This document shows positions 24,300 to 32,829 of a DNA stretch of 64,000 nt, piece by piece (position 1 is the stretch's first letter; each line of letters begins with the position of its first letter). This DNA is from Thermohalobaculum sp050331395. GTDB lineage: Bacteria; Pseudomonadota; Alphaproteobacteria; Rhodobacterales; Rhodobacteraceae. The DNA is taken from contig JBHJGX010000008.1 in assembly GCA_050331395.1 (NCBI GenBank), positions 26,568 through 90,567 of the forward strand. Direction: 5' to 3'. Both the position numbers and the translations under genes were made by a program. Under the pieces are notes generated by a model. That model was given only the letters and a program-made list of their open reading frames with translations, was not told the origin of the DNA and did not search any database.

Positions 24300-25670
24300 T
24301 CAGCCGGAATTGCGTTTTGCGCCGAGGCTGGCGCGGAGCCGGGCGGCGGTGCCCTCGCGGTTTTGCTGCGGCGTCCGGGCAATGGCGAGCGCATCGCCGG
24401 GCACGTCTCGGGTCACCACCGTGCCGGTCGCGACATAGGCGCCGGGTCCGATCTCGACCGGGGCGACCAGGGCGGCGTTCGTGCCGATGAAGGCGGCGGC
24501 GCCGATCTCGGTCCGGTGCTTATTGACCCCGTCGTAATTGCAGGTGATGGCGCCGGCGCCGATGTTTGCGCCCGGCCCCACGGTCGCGTCGCCGAGATAG
24601 GCCAGATGCGCGGCCTTGGCCCCGTCGCCGAAGGTCGTGGCCTTCATCTCGACGAAATTGCCGATCCGGGTGTCGCCGCCGATCTCGCAGCCCCCGCGGA
24701 GCCGGGCGAAGGGCCCGACAACAGCGGCCTCGCCGATCCGGGTGCGTTCGAGATGGCAAAAGGCGTTGATCCGGGCGCCGCGCCCGACGGCGACGCCGGG
24801 ACCGAAGACGACGTTCGGCTCGACCGTGACGTCCTCCCCGAGCCGCGTGTCATGGGCGAAAAAGACCGTCTCGGGCGCGATCAGGGTGGCGCCGGCGCGC
24901 ATTGCCGCCTCACGCGCGCGGGCCTGGAAAAGCGCCTCGGCAGCAGCGAGTTGGACGCGGTCGTTGATGCCGAGTGTTTCGGCCTCGGCGCAGAGAACGG
25001 CCTGCGCGCTGCGCCCCTCGGCAACGGCGGCGGCGACCACGTCGGTCAGGTAGATCTCGCCCTGCGCGTTGTCGGGGCGGAGGGCCTCAAGGAGCCGCAA
25101 CATCATGGCCCCGTCACCCGCCATAACGCCAGAATTACAAGTAGTTACGGAGTTTTCTTCAGGTGTCGCATCACGTGCCTCGACAATCCGGACGAGCCGC
25201 CCGTCTTCGAGGATCAGCCGCCCGTAACCGCCAGGCTCTGCCGCCTCGAAGCCGAGCACGACGATCTCGGCCTCAGCCCGCGCCGCGACCAGCCGGGCCA
25301 GCGTCTCGGGCGATAGAAAGGGCGTGTCGCCGAAGAGGACGACGAGATCGCCGGCAAACCCTTCGAGCGCGGGACGGGCAGCCAGCACCGCGTGGCCCGT
25401 GCCCTGCTGCGGCTCCTGAACTGCGACATGGACATCCGGTCCGAACACGCGCGCGGCCGCGGCCACCGCCGCCCCGCCATGGCCGACGACCACCGCCATC
25501 CGCTCGGGCACGAGCGCCGACGCCGCCGCCATTGCATGGTGCAGCATGGGCCGACCGCCGATCTCATGCAGCACTTTGGGCCGGGCCGAGCGCATGCGCG
25601 TGCCCTTTCCCGCCGCGAGGATCACGGCGGCGATCGGCCTGGCATCGGTCGCGGGCGGCGCGCTCAACAT
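24300..25670 (-). CDS. glmU: Bifunctional UDP-N-acetylglucosamine pyrophosphorylase / glucosamine-1-phosphate N-acetyltransferase
   Basis: A 456-residue two-domain enzyme. The N-terminal pyrophosphorylase has VILAAGKGTRMRS and GTGHAVLAA. The C-terminal left-handed beta-helix runs from about 260 with repeated hexapeptides, RLRGGCEIGGDTRIGNFVEMK and the catalytic loop NYDGVNKHRTEIG. It acetylates glucosamine 1-phosphate and then adds UMP to give UDP-GlcNAc for cell wall and LPS. First gene of the glmU-glmS operon, divergent from gph. The 115 bp between them carries both promoters. Confidence 0.97.
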   Translation of the reverse strand: MLSAPPATDARPIAAVILAAGKGTRMRSARPKVLHEIGGRPMLHHAMAAASALVPERMAVVVGHGGAAVAAAARVFGPDVHVAVQEPQQGTGHAVLAARPALEGFAGDLVVLFGDTPFLSPETLARLVAARAEAEIVVLGFEAAEPGGYGRLILEDGRLVRIVEARDATPEENSVTTCNSGVMAGDGAMMLRLLEALRPDNAQGEIYLTDVVAAAVAEGRSAQAVLCAEAETLGINDRVQLAAAEALFQARAREAAMRAGATLIAPETVFFAHDTRLGEDVTVEPNVVFGPGVAVGRGARINAFCHLERTRIGEAAVVGPFARLRGGCEIGGDTRIGNFVEMKATTFGDGAKAAHLAYLGDATVGPGANIGAGAITCNYDGVNKHRTEIGAAAFIGTNAALVAPVEIGPGAYVATGTVVTRDVPGDALAIARTPQQNREGTAARLRASLGAKRNSG

Positions 25671-25785
25671 GGCTGTCCTATATCGATCCGAGGCGCAGAC
25701 GGAAAGCCGGTGTCCCCTCAGATCGTGTTTCAGATCGTTGCGGAACGTGGTTAATCCCCGGTGAACCGGCAGGAGGGAAAATCAC

Positions 25786-26463
25786 ATGCGCGGGGCGATC
25801 TTCGATCTGGACGGGACGTTGGCGGACACGGCCGCCGATCTGCTGGCGGCGGCGAACGCCACCTTCGCCCCGCAAGGCTTGCCGGCCCTCTGCCCGGATG
25901 CGGACCGCTCGGTCGCCGGCCGCGGCGGTCGGTCGATGATCCGCCGCTCGTTCGAGATTGCCGGTCGCGACCCCATGGGCGCTGCGGAACGCGCGCTCGA
26001 GGACCGGCTCTACCCGGAATTCCTCGCGGTCTACGAGGAGCGGATCGCGGTCGAGACGGCGCTCTTCGACGGGGTCGAGGCCTGTCTCGACGTGCTCGTA
26101 TCCCGCGGCTGGCGGATCGGCGTCTGTACCAACAAGCCCGAACGGCTCGCGCATCTGTTGCTCGCCCGCCTCGGCGTCACGGAGCGCTTCGCCGCCGTCC
26201 TCGGCGCGGACACCCTGCCCGTGCGCAAGCCAGACCCGGAGCATTTCCGCGAGACCGCCCGGCGGATCGGCGCAGACCCGGCGCGCTCGGTGATGATCGG
26301 CGACACACGCACCGATCTCGACACGGCGCGGGCGGCCGGGGTGCCCATCGTCCTCACCCGCTTCGGCTTTGCCGCGGAGCCGCTGGCGCAGCTGGCCCCC
26401 GATTGCGCGGTCGATCATTACTGCGAGATCGCCGATGCGCTCGAGCGACTGATGCCCGCCTGA
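25786..26463 (+). CDS. gph: HAD phosphatase, phosphoglycolate phosphatase type
   Basis: A 225-residue HAD subfamily IA protein: motif I FDLDGTLADT with Asp7 and Asp9, motif II CTNKPE, the lysine of motif III in RKPDPEHF, and motif IV MIGDTRTDLDTARAAG. It most likely hydrolyses 2-phosphoglycolate formed from oxidised DNA ends or photorespiration. HAD specificity is hard to tell from sequence, so another small phosphoester is possible. GGAGGGAA ribosome site. Its stop is 3 bp from that of the convergent gene. Confidence 0.88.
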   Translation: MRGAIFDLDGTLADTAADLLAAANATFAPQGLPALCPDADRSVAGRGGRSMIRRSFEIAGRDPMGAAERALEDRLYPEFLAVYEERIAVETALFDGVEACLDVLVSRGWRIGVCTNKPERLAHLLLARLGVTERFAAVLGADTLPVRKPDPEHFRETARRIGADPARSVMIGDTRTDLDTARAAGVPIVLTRFGFAAEPLAQLAPDCAVDHYCEIADALERLMPA

Positions 26464-26466
26464 GGT

Positions 26467-27129
26467 TCAGAGGGTGCCGCGGGACTTGAGCGCGGAGGCC
26501 TTGCCCGCGGAGGCGATCGCCTCGTGATAGGGCCGGGAGAGCGCGCGCAGGAGATCGGATTTCTTGGTCCCAAGCGCCCGATCTTTCGGGAAGAGGCGGG
26601 CAAAAAGCAGCCTGAGTTCCGCGAGGCGGAGGCGCTTGTCCTTGCCGGCAGCTTCGATGAGGGCGATCGCCTCCGCTGGCTCGGCCGCCCCGATGCGCGC
26701 GGCATACTCGGCAACCGCCGCCGACCGGTCCGCATCGCCGGCGCGCGGCGCCGCGGTCTTGCGCGTGGCCCTGGGCGCGGGTTTGACCTTGGCCCCCCAA
26801 GCAGCCAGCACATCGGCAAGCGGCCCGCCGGCCCCGCCGAGCGCCTCGGTGGCGGCCCGCAGGTCCGGAACCGCCCCGGTCTTGAGCCCTGCCGCTGTCA
26901 GAACTTCGGCGAGCGTGGCCAGATGCGCGCTCAGAAGGCGGGTGTCGGCCGCGGGTCGCGTCGGTGCCGCCGGGGTACGGGCGCGGAGCGCCGTGGCGAC
27001 GTTCTTACCCGGGAGGGCTGCGACTGCGGCGGCCAGATCCTCGACCGTCCGCGCCCGGTCGCCCGCATGGGCGGCCTTGAGATGCGCGGCCTCGGCCCGG
27101 AGGAACGCGGCGAAGGCGGCGGGGCTCAT
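26467..27129 (-). CDS. Uncharacterised helical protein, third gene of the ParA-type operon
   Basis: A 220-residue protein that is alanine-rich, mostly helical and cytoplasmic, with two regions: about 1-112 and about 130-220, joined by a basic linker (KVKPAPRATRKTAAPR). No family is recognised. GGAGGAG precedes its ATG, and it overlaps the ParA-like gene by 4 bp (ATGA), so it is translated with it and probably serves the same process. The second half (RLRLAELRLLFARLFPKDRALGTK) looks able to form a coiled coil or a DNA- or protein-binding helix bundle; this is inference. Confidence 0.7.
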   Translation of the reverse strand: MSPAAFAAFLRAEAAHLKAAHAGDRARTVEDLAAAVAALPGKNVATALRARTPAAPTRPAADTRLLSAHLATLAEVLTAAGLKTGAVPDLRAATEALGGAGGPLADVLAAWGAKVKPAPRATRKTAAPRAGDADRSAAVAEYAARIGAAEPAEAIALIEAAGKDKRLRLAELRLLFARLFPKDRALGTKKSDLLRALSRPYHEAIASAGKASALKSRGTL

Positions 27130-28292
27130 ACGGTCTCCTCCGCACGGCTCGGGGCCATGCGCGCGACGGCGTCCCCGAGCGGGTCAATAATCGGCCGCAC
27201 GGCCGCGTCCGTTGCATAGGCTATGCCCGTGCCGGTCGCGCGGCGGAACGCGATTTTGTGGGTGACGAGCGCCTGACGAAGGAAGACCCCCTCCGGCTCG
27301 CCGCGGGCCGCGAGAATGCGCTCGATCTGGGCGATGGCGGCATGCTCGGAATCGAGCAATCGATCCGTGCTCCAATGCTTTTGCGTCCCGACGACGCGGA
27401 TCTGCCGGAGCCCGGGCAAGAGCACCGGCCGGAGTTCGTCGAGCGAGCGATAGAAGCTGTCCACCGCCTCCGCAGGCAGCGCGTCGAGCTGCGTGGGCAC
27501 GATCACATGGGTCGCCGCGGCGAGCGCGTTGACGAAACCGAGCGTGATCCGGGGCCCCGTATCGATGATCACCCGGTCATAGGTGGTCTGCACCCGGGGC
27601 CCGAGGAGTTGCGCGGCCAACCGATAGCGTACGTCGTCTTCGCACTGACCGAGGAGCCAGCGGGTGACGAGCCGGTTTTCCTCGTTGAGAAGCGGGTAGA
27701 ACGCCGTGATTACCGTTCCGTTCGCGGCAAGATCGGGCACGGGGATCGGCTCGGGCCACTGGCCTTCGAGCAGCGCGAGCGCGCCCGGTTTCTCGTAATC
27801 GGCGGCGGGGCGGGTCCGGGTTGCCAGGACCATGGCGCTCAGCGAGCCTTGGTAATCGAGATCGACGAGCAAGACGCGCTCGCCTCGGGCGTCGAAATAG
27901 CCGGCGAGATTGGCCGCGAGCGTGGTTTTGCCGACGCCGCCCTTGAGGTTTGCGAAGGCGAGGATCGGGATCGAGTCCCGCATCCGCCGCACGTAATCGA
28001 CAGGCGGCGCGATGGGCGTGCGGCGCCAGACATCGCTCTCCCCGTCGACGAGTTGGACAACCTGTGTGAGGAGCCCGCGCATCTCCGACGCCTTCTCGCT
28101 TTCGGCGACGAGCGCATCCTCGGCCTGTCGGCGTGCGGCTTCGGCCCGTTCCAGCTTGACATCGCTCCTGCGGAGGGAGCGGTGCAAATAAAACGAGATC
28201 CCCCCTGAGGTCAGGCCGATCACCGTCGCGACGATGGCGACGATATCGAAAACGGGACCGAACATGTCCCACATTCTCTGCAGTTCCGGCAT
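27126..28292 (-). CDS. Membrane-anchored ParA/MinD-type ATPase
   Basis: A 388-residue protein. A single N-terminal membrane helix (about 14-36) is followed by a charged coiled-coil (about 38-75). Then comes a ParA-type P-loop domain starting at about 108: deviant Walker A KGGVGKTT (117-124) with the signature lysine, LLVDLDYQGSLS (switch-1/Walker A'), and VIIDTGPRITLGF. ParA proteins place plasmids, chromosomes or large complexes by ATP-driven cycling on DNA or membranes. The membrane anchor makes this an atypical member. Middle gene of a three-gene operon; no ParB or centromere repeats are visible nearby. Confidence 0.85.
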   Translation of the reverse strand: MPELQRMWDMFGPVFDIVAIVATVIGLTSGGISFYLHRSLRRSDVKLERAEAARRQAEDALVAESEKASEMRGLLTQVVQLVDGESDVWRRTPIAPPVDYVRRMRDSIPILAFANLKGGVGKTTLAANLAGYFDARGERVLLVDLDYQGSLSAMVLATRTRPAADYEKPGALALLEGQWPEPIPVPDLAANGTVITAFYPLLNEENRLVTRWLLGQCEDDVRYRLAAQLLGPRVQTTYDRVIIDTGPRITLGFVNALAAATHVIVPTQLDALPAEAVDSFYRSLDELRPVLLPGLRQIRVVGTQKHWSTDRLLDSEHAAIAQIERILAARGEPEGVFLRQALVTHKIAFRRATGTGIAYATDAAVRPIIDPLGDAVARMAPSRAEETV

Positions 28293-29072
28293 TCAATCTC
28301 CTAAAGTTTCGCGGCCTCCCCCGGGGCCGACCGCGTCCATCCGCGCGTGCCAGTCAGCGAGCCTGCGGGCGATCTCTTCGGCGAGCTGCTGGGGTCCGAG
28401 ACGCCCGCGGCCGTCGCTCAGAACCTCGCTCGAGATCAGCATGGCCGCGAGCAGCGAGCGCAAATCCTGCTTCCCGTCCGAGCGGACCCGCATCAGCGCA
28501 TCGAGCCGGGCGAGCCAGAGCCGCGTGATGAAGGCCGGCAGCGGGGCCGGCTGGCGCCCCGCGAGCGCGATCAGCCCCGAGGTCGCGAGCCCGGTCGCAA
28601 GGTCCGCCGCCGGAACCGAGCCCTCGACGATCAAGCTCCCGGTCAACGGGCGGAGTGTCACCGAGACCACGTCTGGAAAACCGCGGATCGCCGCCTCGGT
28701 TGCCGGCAAGCGGTCCCGCTGCCCGGGATCGCTCAGTTGCAGACGCAACCGGTTGCCGGACGCGTGGGCGACGCCCAAGCGCAGCGACTGAGCCGGCGGG
28801 GCCGGTGCCCCGGTCAATCGCCCCTCGATCACCGCGCCGGCCGCGACCGCTTCGGGCGCGAGGCCGACCTTAACCTCGGCGATCACGTCCTCGACCGCCT
28901 CGAGCGCGTCGCCGCCGGTCGCGAGCATTTGCCGTTGGGCCGCCGCCTGGACCGAGAGCCCGGCGTCGAACCAAGCCCGCATCATCCCGATCCCGGCCGC
29001 GCCCATGGCCGGGCCGAGCGCCAATCCACCCATGGCCATGGCCTGTCCGAGGAGAACCCCTTGCGTCAGCAT
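28293..29072 (-). CDS. Uncharacterised protein with HMA-like domain, first gene of the ParA-type operon
   Basis: A 259-residue protein. The N-terminus is hydrophobic and glycine/methionine-rich (residues 5-35, two short helices). Residues 97-150 (RLGVAHASGNRLRLQLSDPG and on to SVTLRPLTGSLIVE) have the beta-alpha-beta pattern of a heavy-metal-associated fold but no CxxC, as in HMA_2-like domains. The C-terminal 100 residues are helical. The ParA-type gene starts 1 bp after its stop. ATG 29072 is used because GGAGGT lies 4 bases before it. A 15-bp palindrome covers the region just upstream. Function unknown. Confidence 0.7.
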   Translation of the reverse strand: MLTQGVLLGQAMAMGGLALGPAMGAAGIGMMRAWFDAGLSVQAAAQRQMLATGGDALEAVEDVIAEVKVGLAPEAVAAGAVIEGRLTGAPAPPAQSLRLGVAHASGNRLRLQLSDPGQRDRLPATEAAIRGFPDVVSVTLRPLTGSLIVEGSVPAADLATGLATSGLIALAGRQPAPLPAFITRLWLARLDALMRVRSDGKQDLRSLLAAMLISSEVLSDGRGRLGPQQLAEEIARRLADWHARMDAVGPGGGRETLGD

Positions 29073-29078
29073 CCCACC

Positions 29079-29093
29079 TCCCAATTATTGGGA
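29079..29093. promoter_or_regulatory. 15-bp palindrome at the start of the ParA-type operon
   Basis: TCCCAAT-T-ATTGGGA is a perfect palindrome that overlaps the ribosome site region of the first gene. It is AT-richer than its surroundings, which makes chance less likely. It could be an operator for the three-gene operon. Confidence 0.45.
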
Positions 29094-29131
29094 CACGAGG
29101 TTAACAGAGGGTTACCGGCGGCGTCTCCCGA

Positions 29132-29965
29132 TTAATGCGCCATCAAGACGGGGACGGGCACGTGTTCGAGGATCTCCCGCGTCGGCCCGCCGATCAAGGC
29201 TTCGCGAAGCCGCGAATGGCCATAGGCGCCCATGACCAAGAGATCGGCGCCCGTCTCCAGGGCCCGGGAGCGCAGCACTTCGCCCACCCGCTTGCCGACG
29301 CTCGGAACTTGGGCGACCGTCACCGGCACCCCATGACGCGAGAGCATAACGGCGATCTCGGCGCCCGGCTCGTCGTCGGCGCTTTCGGCGGTCGGGTCGA
29401 CGAGGACGAGTTCGACGGCCTCCGCCGCCTTCAGAAAGCCGAGCGCGCCGCGCAGCGCATGGAGCGCCTCGATGCTCCGGTCCCAGGCGACCATCACGCG
29501 GGGAAACGCGGCCTTGGCCGTGCTCGGGGGAACGACCAGAACGGGCGCGGCCGCCTGGAAAAGCGCGCCTTCGAGCGCCCGCACCCGGATTTCCTCCCGC
29601 TCGCCCTCATAAGGTTGCGCACAAACGACCAGATCCGCCCGCATGGCCGCCCGGCCCATCGCCTCACCGAGGAGCCCGAGCGGCGCGCGCGTCGCCCGGA
29701 CCTCGCCCCTCAGGCCCGATGCCGCGAGCCATGCCTCGGCCGCCGCACGCTTCTCGGCCGCATCCGCGCGTGCGCGTTCGCTCTCTTGCGCGACGACCGC
29801 AACCCCGGGCGCACCGTAGCTGTAGGCGGCGATGTCCGGCTCCAATCCGAACGCATAGATCGTCAAATGCGCGTCCCAGGCGCGCGCGATCTGCCCCGCC
29901 TGCTCGAGGCTCGCGCGGGGTGCGTCGGTGTCGTCCCAATGGGCGAGCACGGTTTTATAGCTCAT
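29132..29965 (-). CDS. Tandem universal stress protein (UspA family)
   Basis: A 277-residue protein with two UspA halves (about 1-145 and 150-277). The second half ends with LLVMGAYGHSRLREALIGGPTREILEHVPVPVLM, the ATP-binding type signature G-x2-G-x9-G(S/T) in altered form; the first has lost most of it. Such tandem Usp proteins are made in stationary phase or oxidative stress. GAGGAGGAT ribosome site. Same strand as the ParA-type operon downstream, with a 59 bp gap. Confidence 0.92.
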   Translation of the reverse strand: MSYKTVLAHWDDTDAPRASLEQAGQIARAWDAHLTIYAFGLEPDIAAYSYGAPGVAVVAQESERARADAAEKRAAAEAWLAASGLRGEVRATRAPLGLLGEAMGRAAMRADLVVCAQPYEGEREEIRVRALEGALFQAAAPVLVVPPSTAKAAFPRVMVAWDRSIEALHALRGALGFLKAAEAVELVLVDPTAESADDEPGAEIAVMLSRHGVPVTVAQVPSVGKRVGEVLRSRALETGADLLVMGAYGHSRLREALIGGPTREILEHVPVPVLMAH

Positions 29966-30157
29966 AGATCCTCCTCCTCGGGCGCCCATGGCGGGGCCGT
30001 CTCCGGACGAGCGAGCCGATCATACCGGGCGCCGATCCGCGTTGACGCCGGTCAAACGCGCGACCTGCCGGCCGACCGCGGTGCATGGGGATCGAGCCGA
30101 GGGACAGTCAGCCGTGGCCATTCGATCGTGCAGGGCGTCCAGGCCTGCCGAACAGGC

Positions 30158-30234
30158 TGGCGACCCCGGGAGGATTCGAACCCCCGACCTGATGATTAGA
30201 AGTCACCTGCTCTATCCAGCTGAGCTACGGGGCC
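30158..30234 (-). tRNA. tRNA-Arg (anticodon TCT)
   Basis: A complete cloverleaf on the minus strand with an encoded CCA (30158-30160). Acceptor stem starts GGCCCCG; D-arm TAGCTCAGCTGGATAGAGCA; anticodon loop CTTCTAA giving TCT (reads AGA); T-loop GTTCGAATC. It follows usp upstream sequence without a gene between. Confidence 0.97.
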
Positions 30235-30351
30235 GGCGCTCGTCAGATATCTCCGCGCGGCGCCTCGCGCAATCGGGCGGCTCGTGCGGGGCGCCTTGAC
30301 ACGAGCCCCGCCGAGCCAACTCCCCGCCGAACAGCAGAACGGAGAGACCCC

Positions 30352-31152
30352 ATGCGCACGCCAATCGCCCTCAGTATCGCCGGATCCGACCCGAGCGGCG
30401 GGGCGGGGATCCAGGCAGACCTCAAGGCGATCTCAGCGCGGGGCGTCTATGCGGCGGCCGCGATCACGGTCGTCACCGTGCAGAACACCCGCGGCGTCTC
30501 GGCCGTCGAGGCGCTCGCTCCCGCTCTCGTCGCTGCGCAAATCCGGACCGTGCTCGAGGATTTGGAGGTCGGCGCGGTCAAGATCGGCGCGCTCGGCTCG
30601 GCCCCGATCGTCGAAGCGGTCGCCGGTGCGCTCGCGGGCTTCGCCGGCCCGGTCGTGCTCGATCCGGTGATGGTCGCGAAGTCCGGCGACCCGCTTCTCG
30701 GGGCGGAGGCGGTCGCCGCGCTCCGGGAGCACCTCCTGCCGCGGGCGACGCTGGTCACGCCGAACTTGCCCGAGGCGGCAGCGCTCACAGGCCTGGCCCC
30801 AGCCGCGGACGAAGCGGAGATGGCCGCCCAAGGCGCCGCGCTCTGCGCCCTCGGCGCGGGCCATGCGCTCGTCAAGGGCGGGCACGGCGCGGGCGCGGAG
30901 AGTGTCGATCTGCTGATCGGGCCGGACGGTCAACGCCGCCTCACCGCGCCCCGGCTGCCGACCCGGCACACCCACGGCACCGGTTGCACATTGTCGGCCG
31001 CGATCGCAGCGGACCTCGCAAAGGGCACGGACCTCGCGGCCGCGGTCGCCGGCGCCAAAACCTACCTGACGGGCGCGCTCGCGGCTGCCGACGCCCTCGG
31101 CATCGGTCAGGGGATCGGGCCCGTCCACCATTTCCACGCCCATTGGCGCTGA
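30352..31152 (+). CDS. thiD: Hydroxymethylpyrimidine/phosphomethylpyrimidine kinase
   Basis: A 266-residue ribokinase-fold enzyme that phosphorylates HMP and HMP-P in thiamine synthesis. The start SIAGSDPSGGAGIQADLK, the VVTVQNTRGV segment, PVVLDPVMVAKSGDPLL and the anion-hole HGTGCTLSAAIAADLA with catalytic Cys are all typical. No TPP riboswitch is visible upstream and no other thi genes are in the window, so it stands alone here. The 117 bp before it includes the tRNA-Arg promoter region. Confidence 0.95.
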   Translation: MRTPIALSIAGSDPSGGAGIQADLKAISARGVYAAAAITVVTVQNTRGVSAVEALAPALVAAQIRTVLEDLEVGAVKIGALGSAPIVEAVAGALAGFAGPVVLDPVMVAKSGDPLLGAEAVAALREHLLPRATLVTPNLPEAAALTGLAPAADEAEMAAQGAALCALGAGHALVKGGHGAGAESVDLLIGPDGQRRLTAPRLPTRHTHGTGCTLSAAIAADLAKGTDLAAAVAGAKTYLTGALAAADALGIGQGIGPVHHFHAHWR

Positions 31153-31164
31153 GCGCGCGGCGCC

Positions 31165-31614
31165 TCAGAGGTCCTCGACAACCGCGCCGAGCCGGGCCAT
31201 GAGCCGCTCAGCCAGCACCCGCCGGTGGCAGCCGACCGCCTCCGCCTCGAAACAAAGAAGCGCCGAGCGCATCCGCAGCACCTCCGCCTCGAGCCGGGCG
31301 AGCGCGTCCACCGCCTCAGCCGTCGCCAAATGCTCGGCAAAGATCGCCCGCATCTCCTCGATCCGGCCCTTTCGGGCGGCCTCGCGCCCGGACTTCGGCG
31401 TGCCGAGCGCGCGCAGATGCAGATAGCCGATCCCCGCCTCGGCGAGCCCGGCCGCCAGGCGCGTTTTGGAAAACCCCGCCCGGCGCGAGGCGGCGACGGC
31501 GCGCACATCAATCACCTGCTCGGCCCCCGCCGCGGCAAGCCGCGCGATGACCGCGTCCTGCGTGGAACGCTCGTAACCGATGGTCAGCACCCGCGGTCCG
31601 GTTGAGACTGTCAT
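31165..31614 (-). CDS. DUF488-family protein
   Basis: A 149-residue protein opening with VLTIGYERSTQDAVIARL and with IDVRAVAASRRAGFSKTRLA, the two DUF488 hallmarks. Near the end CFEAEAVGCHRRVLAE holds a conserved Cys-x2-Glu...Cys-His-Arg set, which may bind metal or nucleic acid. Biochemical role unknown. The long open frame past 31614 overlaps the TerC gene in antisense and is not coding. Convergent with thiD. Confidence 0.88.
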   Translation of the reverse strand: MTVSTGPRVLTIGYERSTQDAVIARLAAAGAEQVIDVRAVAASRRAGFSKTRLAAGLAEAGIGYLHLRALGTPKSGREAARKGRIEEMRAIFAEHLATAEAVDALARLEAEVLRMRSALLCFEAEAVGCHRRVLAERLMARLGAVVEDL

Positions 31615-31662
31615 CTTGAACGCGTATCCCTGCCAGGTATCCGCCAGCACAGGAGCCCCGCG

Positions 31663-32478
31663 ATGGCCGATCTCTTCACCCTCGACAATCTCCTCAACCT
31701 CGTCGTGCTCCTCTTTCTTCAAGCGGTGCTCGGCTTCGACAATCTGCTTTATATCTCGATCGAGAGCCAGCGCGCACCGGCGGAGGCGCAGGCCCGCGTC
31801 CGCCGCACCGGCATTATGATCGCGGTGGCGCTGCGCATCGTGCTGCTCTTCGTCATGATCCAGCTGATCGATGCGCTGGCCGCGCCCTTTTATGTTTTCG
31901 CGATCCCCGGCGTGATCGAAGGCGGGGTCAACTTCTCGACCGTGATCTTCGTGCTTGGCGGCGCCTTTCTCATGTACACCGCCGTGAAGGAGATCCACCA
32001 CCTCCTCAAGCTCGACGACCCGGACCGACCCGAGAAGAAAGAAACCAAATCCGCCTTCGCCGCGATTGCCGCCATCGTGGTGATGAACCTGATCTTTTCT
32101 TTCGACTCGATCCTCTCCGCTCTGGCAATCACCGAGGTCTTCGCCCTGCTTGTCGTGGCGATCCTGCTGTCGGGCCTCGGCATGCTGCTCCTCGCCGACA
32201 CCGTGTCGGAGTTCATCCGCAAGAACCGAAAGGTCGAGGTGCTTGGCCTCTTCATATTGCTGATCGTCGGCGTGGTGCTGCTCGGCGAGGCGGGACACGC
32301 GGCCGAGCCGCATTTGCATCTCTTTGGCTTCCCAGTCGAGCCGATGTCGAAGACCACCTTCTACTTCGCGATTGCGGTGCTGGTGATCGTCGACATTTTG
32401 CAAAGCCGCTATCGGCGGAAGCTCGAAGCGCAGCGCGCCCAGGAGGTCGCCGAGGGTCGGGCCGTGGGAAGCGGCTGA
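31663..32478 (+). CDS. TerC-family integral membrane protein
   Basis: A 271-residue protein with about seven helices. LQAVLGFDNLLYIS and LIFSFDSILSALAIT carry the two TerC acidic motifs (FDN and FDS) within helices, proposed to bind a metal ion. An acidic-basic loop (LDDPDRPEKKETK) divides the halves, and the C-terminus is cytoplasmic and charged. TerC-family proteins include Mn exporters such as MntP-independent Alx and YkoY, and tellurite resistance proteins, so metal export is likely but the metal is unknown. AGGAG ribosome site. Confidence 0.9.
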   Translation: MADLFTLDNLLNLVVLLFLQAVLGFDNLLYISIESQRAPAEAQARVRRTGIMIAVALRIVLLFVMIQLIDALAAPFYVFAIPGVIEGGVNFSTVIFVLGGAFLMYTAVKEIHHLLKLDDPDRPEKKETKSAFAAIAAIVVMNLIFSFDSILSALAITEVFALLVVAILLSGLGMLLLADTVSEFIRKNRKVEVLGLFILLIVGVVLLGEAGHAAEPHLHLFGFPVEPMSKTTFYFAIAVLVIVDILQSRYRRKLEAQRAQEVAEGRAVGSG

Positions 32479-32829
32479 GCGCGCCGACGAAAAGGACCCG
32501 CACCCCAGGGGACACGGGCGCGGGCCAAATCGAGGGACAGAGTGGGCTCCATGCCCGCTCCCCCTACCCGCGACCGGGGCGGTTCGGATGCAGCGGTCGG
32601 ACGGATTTTCGCCTCCCCTCTCCCCGAGGCGGGCGCGGAGGGTGCCGAACGCCCGCATGCGGGTGGGTGGGTCGGTCCGGTGCCTGCCCCCTGCCCCGAG
32701 GGCAGCCTGGGAGCATGCGGGCGGGTCTCCCGGACGCGCGGCCTCGGCCTTTGGGGCCGGCTTCTCCCGCGCCGTTGCTCCGGGCGGCCACCATGCTAGA
32801 AGACCGCAGCCACCCAAAGGATCGCCGCG
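32479..32829 (+). other. Intergenic region upstream of gatB, no gene seen
   Basis: 351 bp of very GC-rich sequence between the TerC gene and gatB. Short frames on both strands are Arg/Pro/Gly-rich and look non-coding. It contains a near-palindrome CCCGCATGCGGG (about 32654-32665) and probably the gatB promoter, but I cannot place -35/-10 boxes with confidence. Confidence 0.5.

Noticed and set aside
22441..24438. Long plus-strand frame (665 codons) opposite glmS
   Set aside because: Arg/Gly/His-rich composition and exact antisense position to glmS, a clear shadow of third-position GC.
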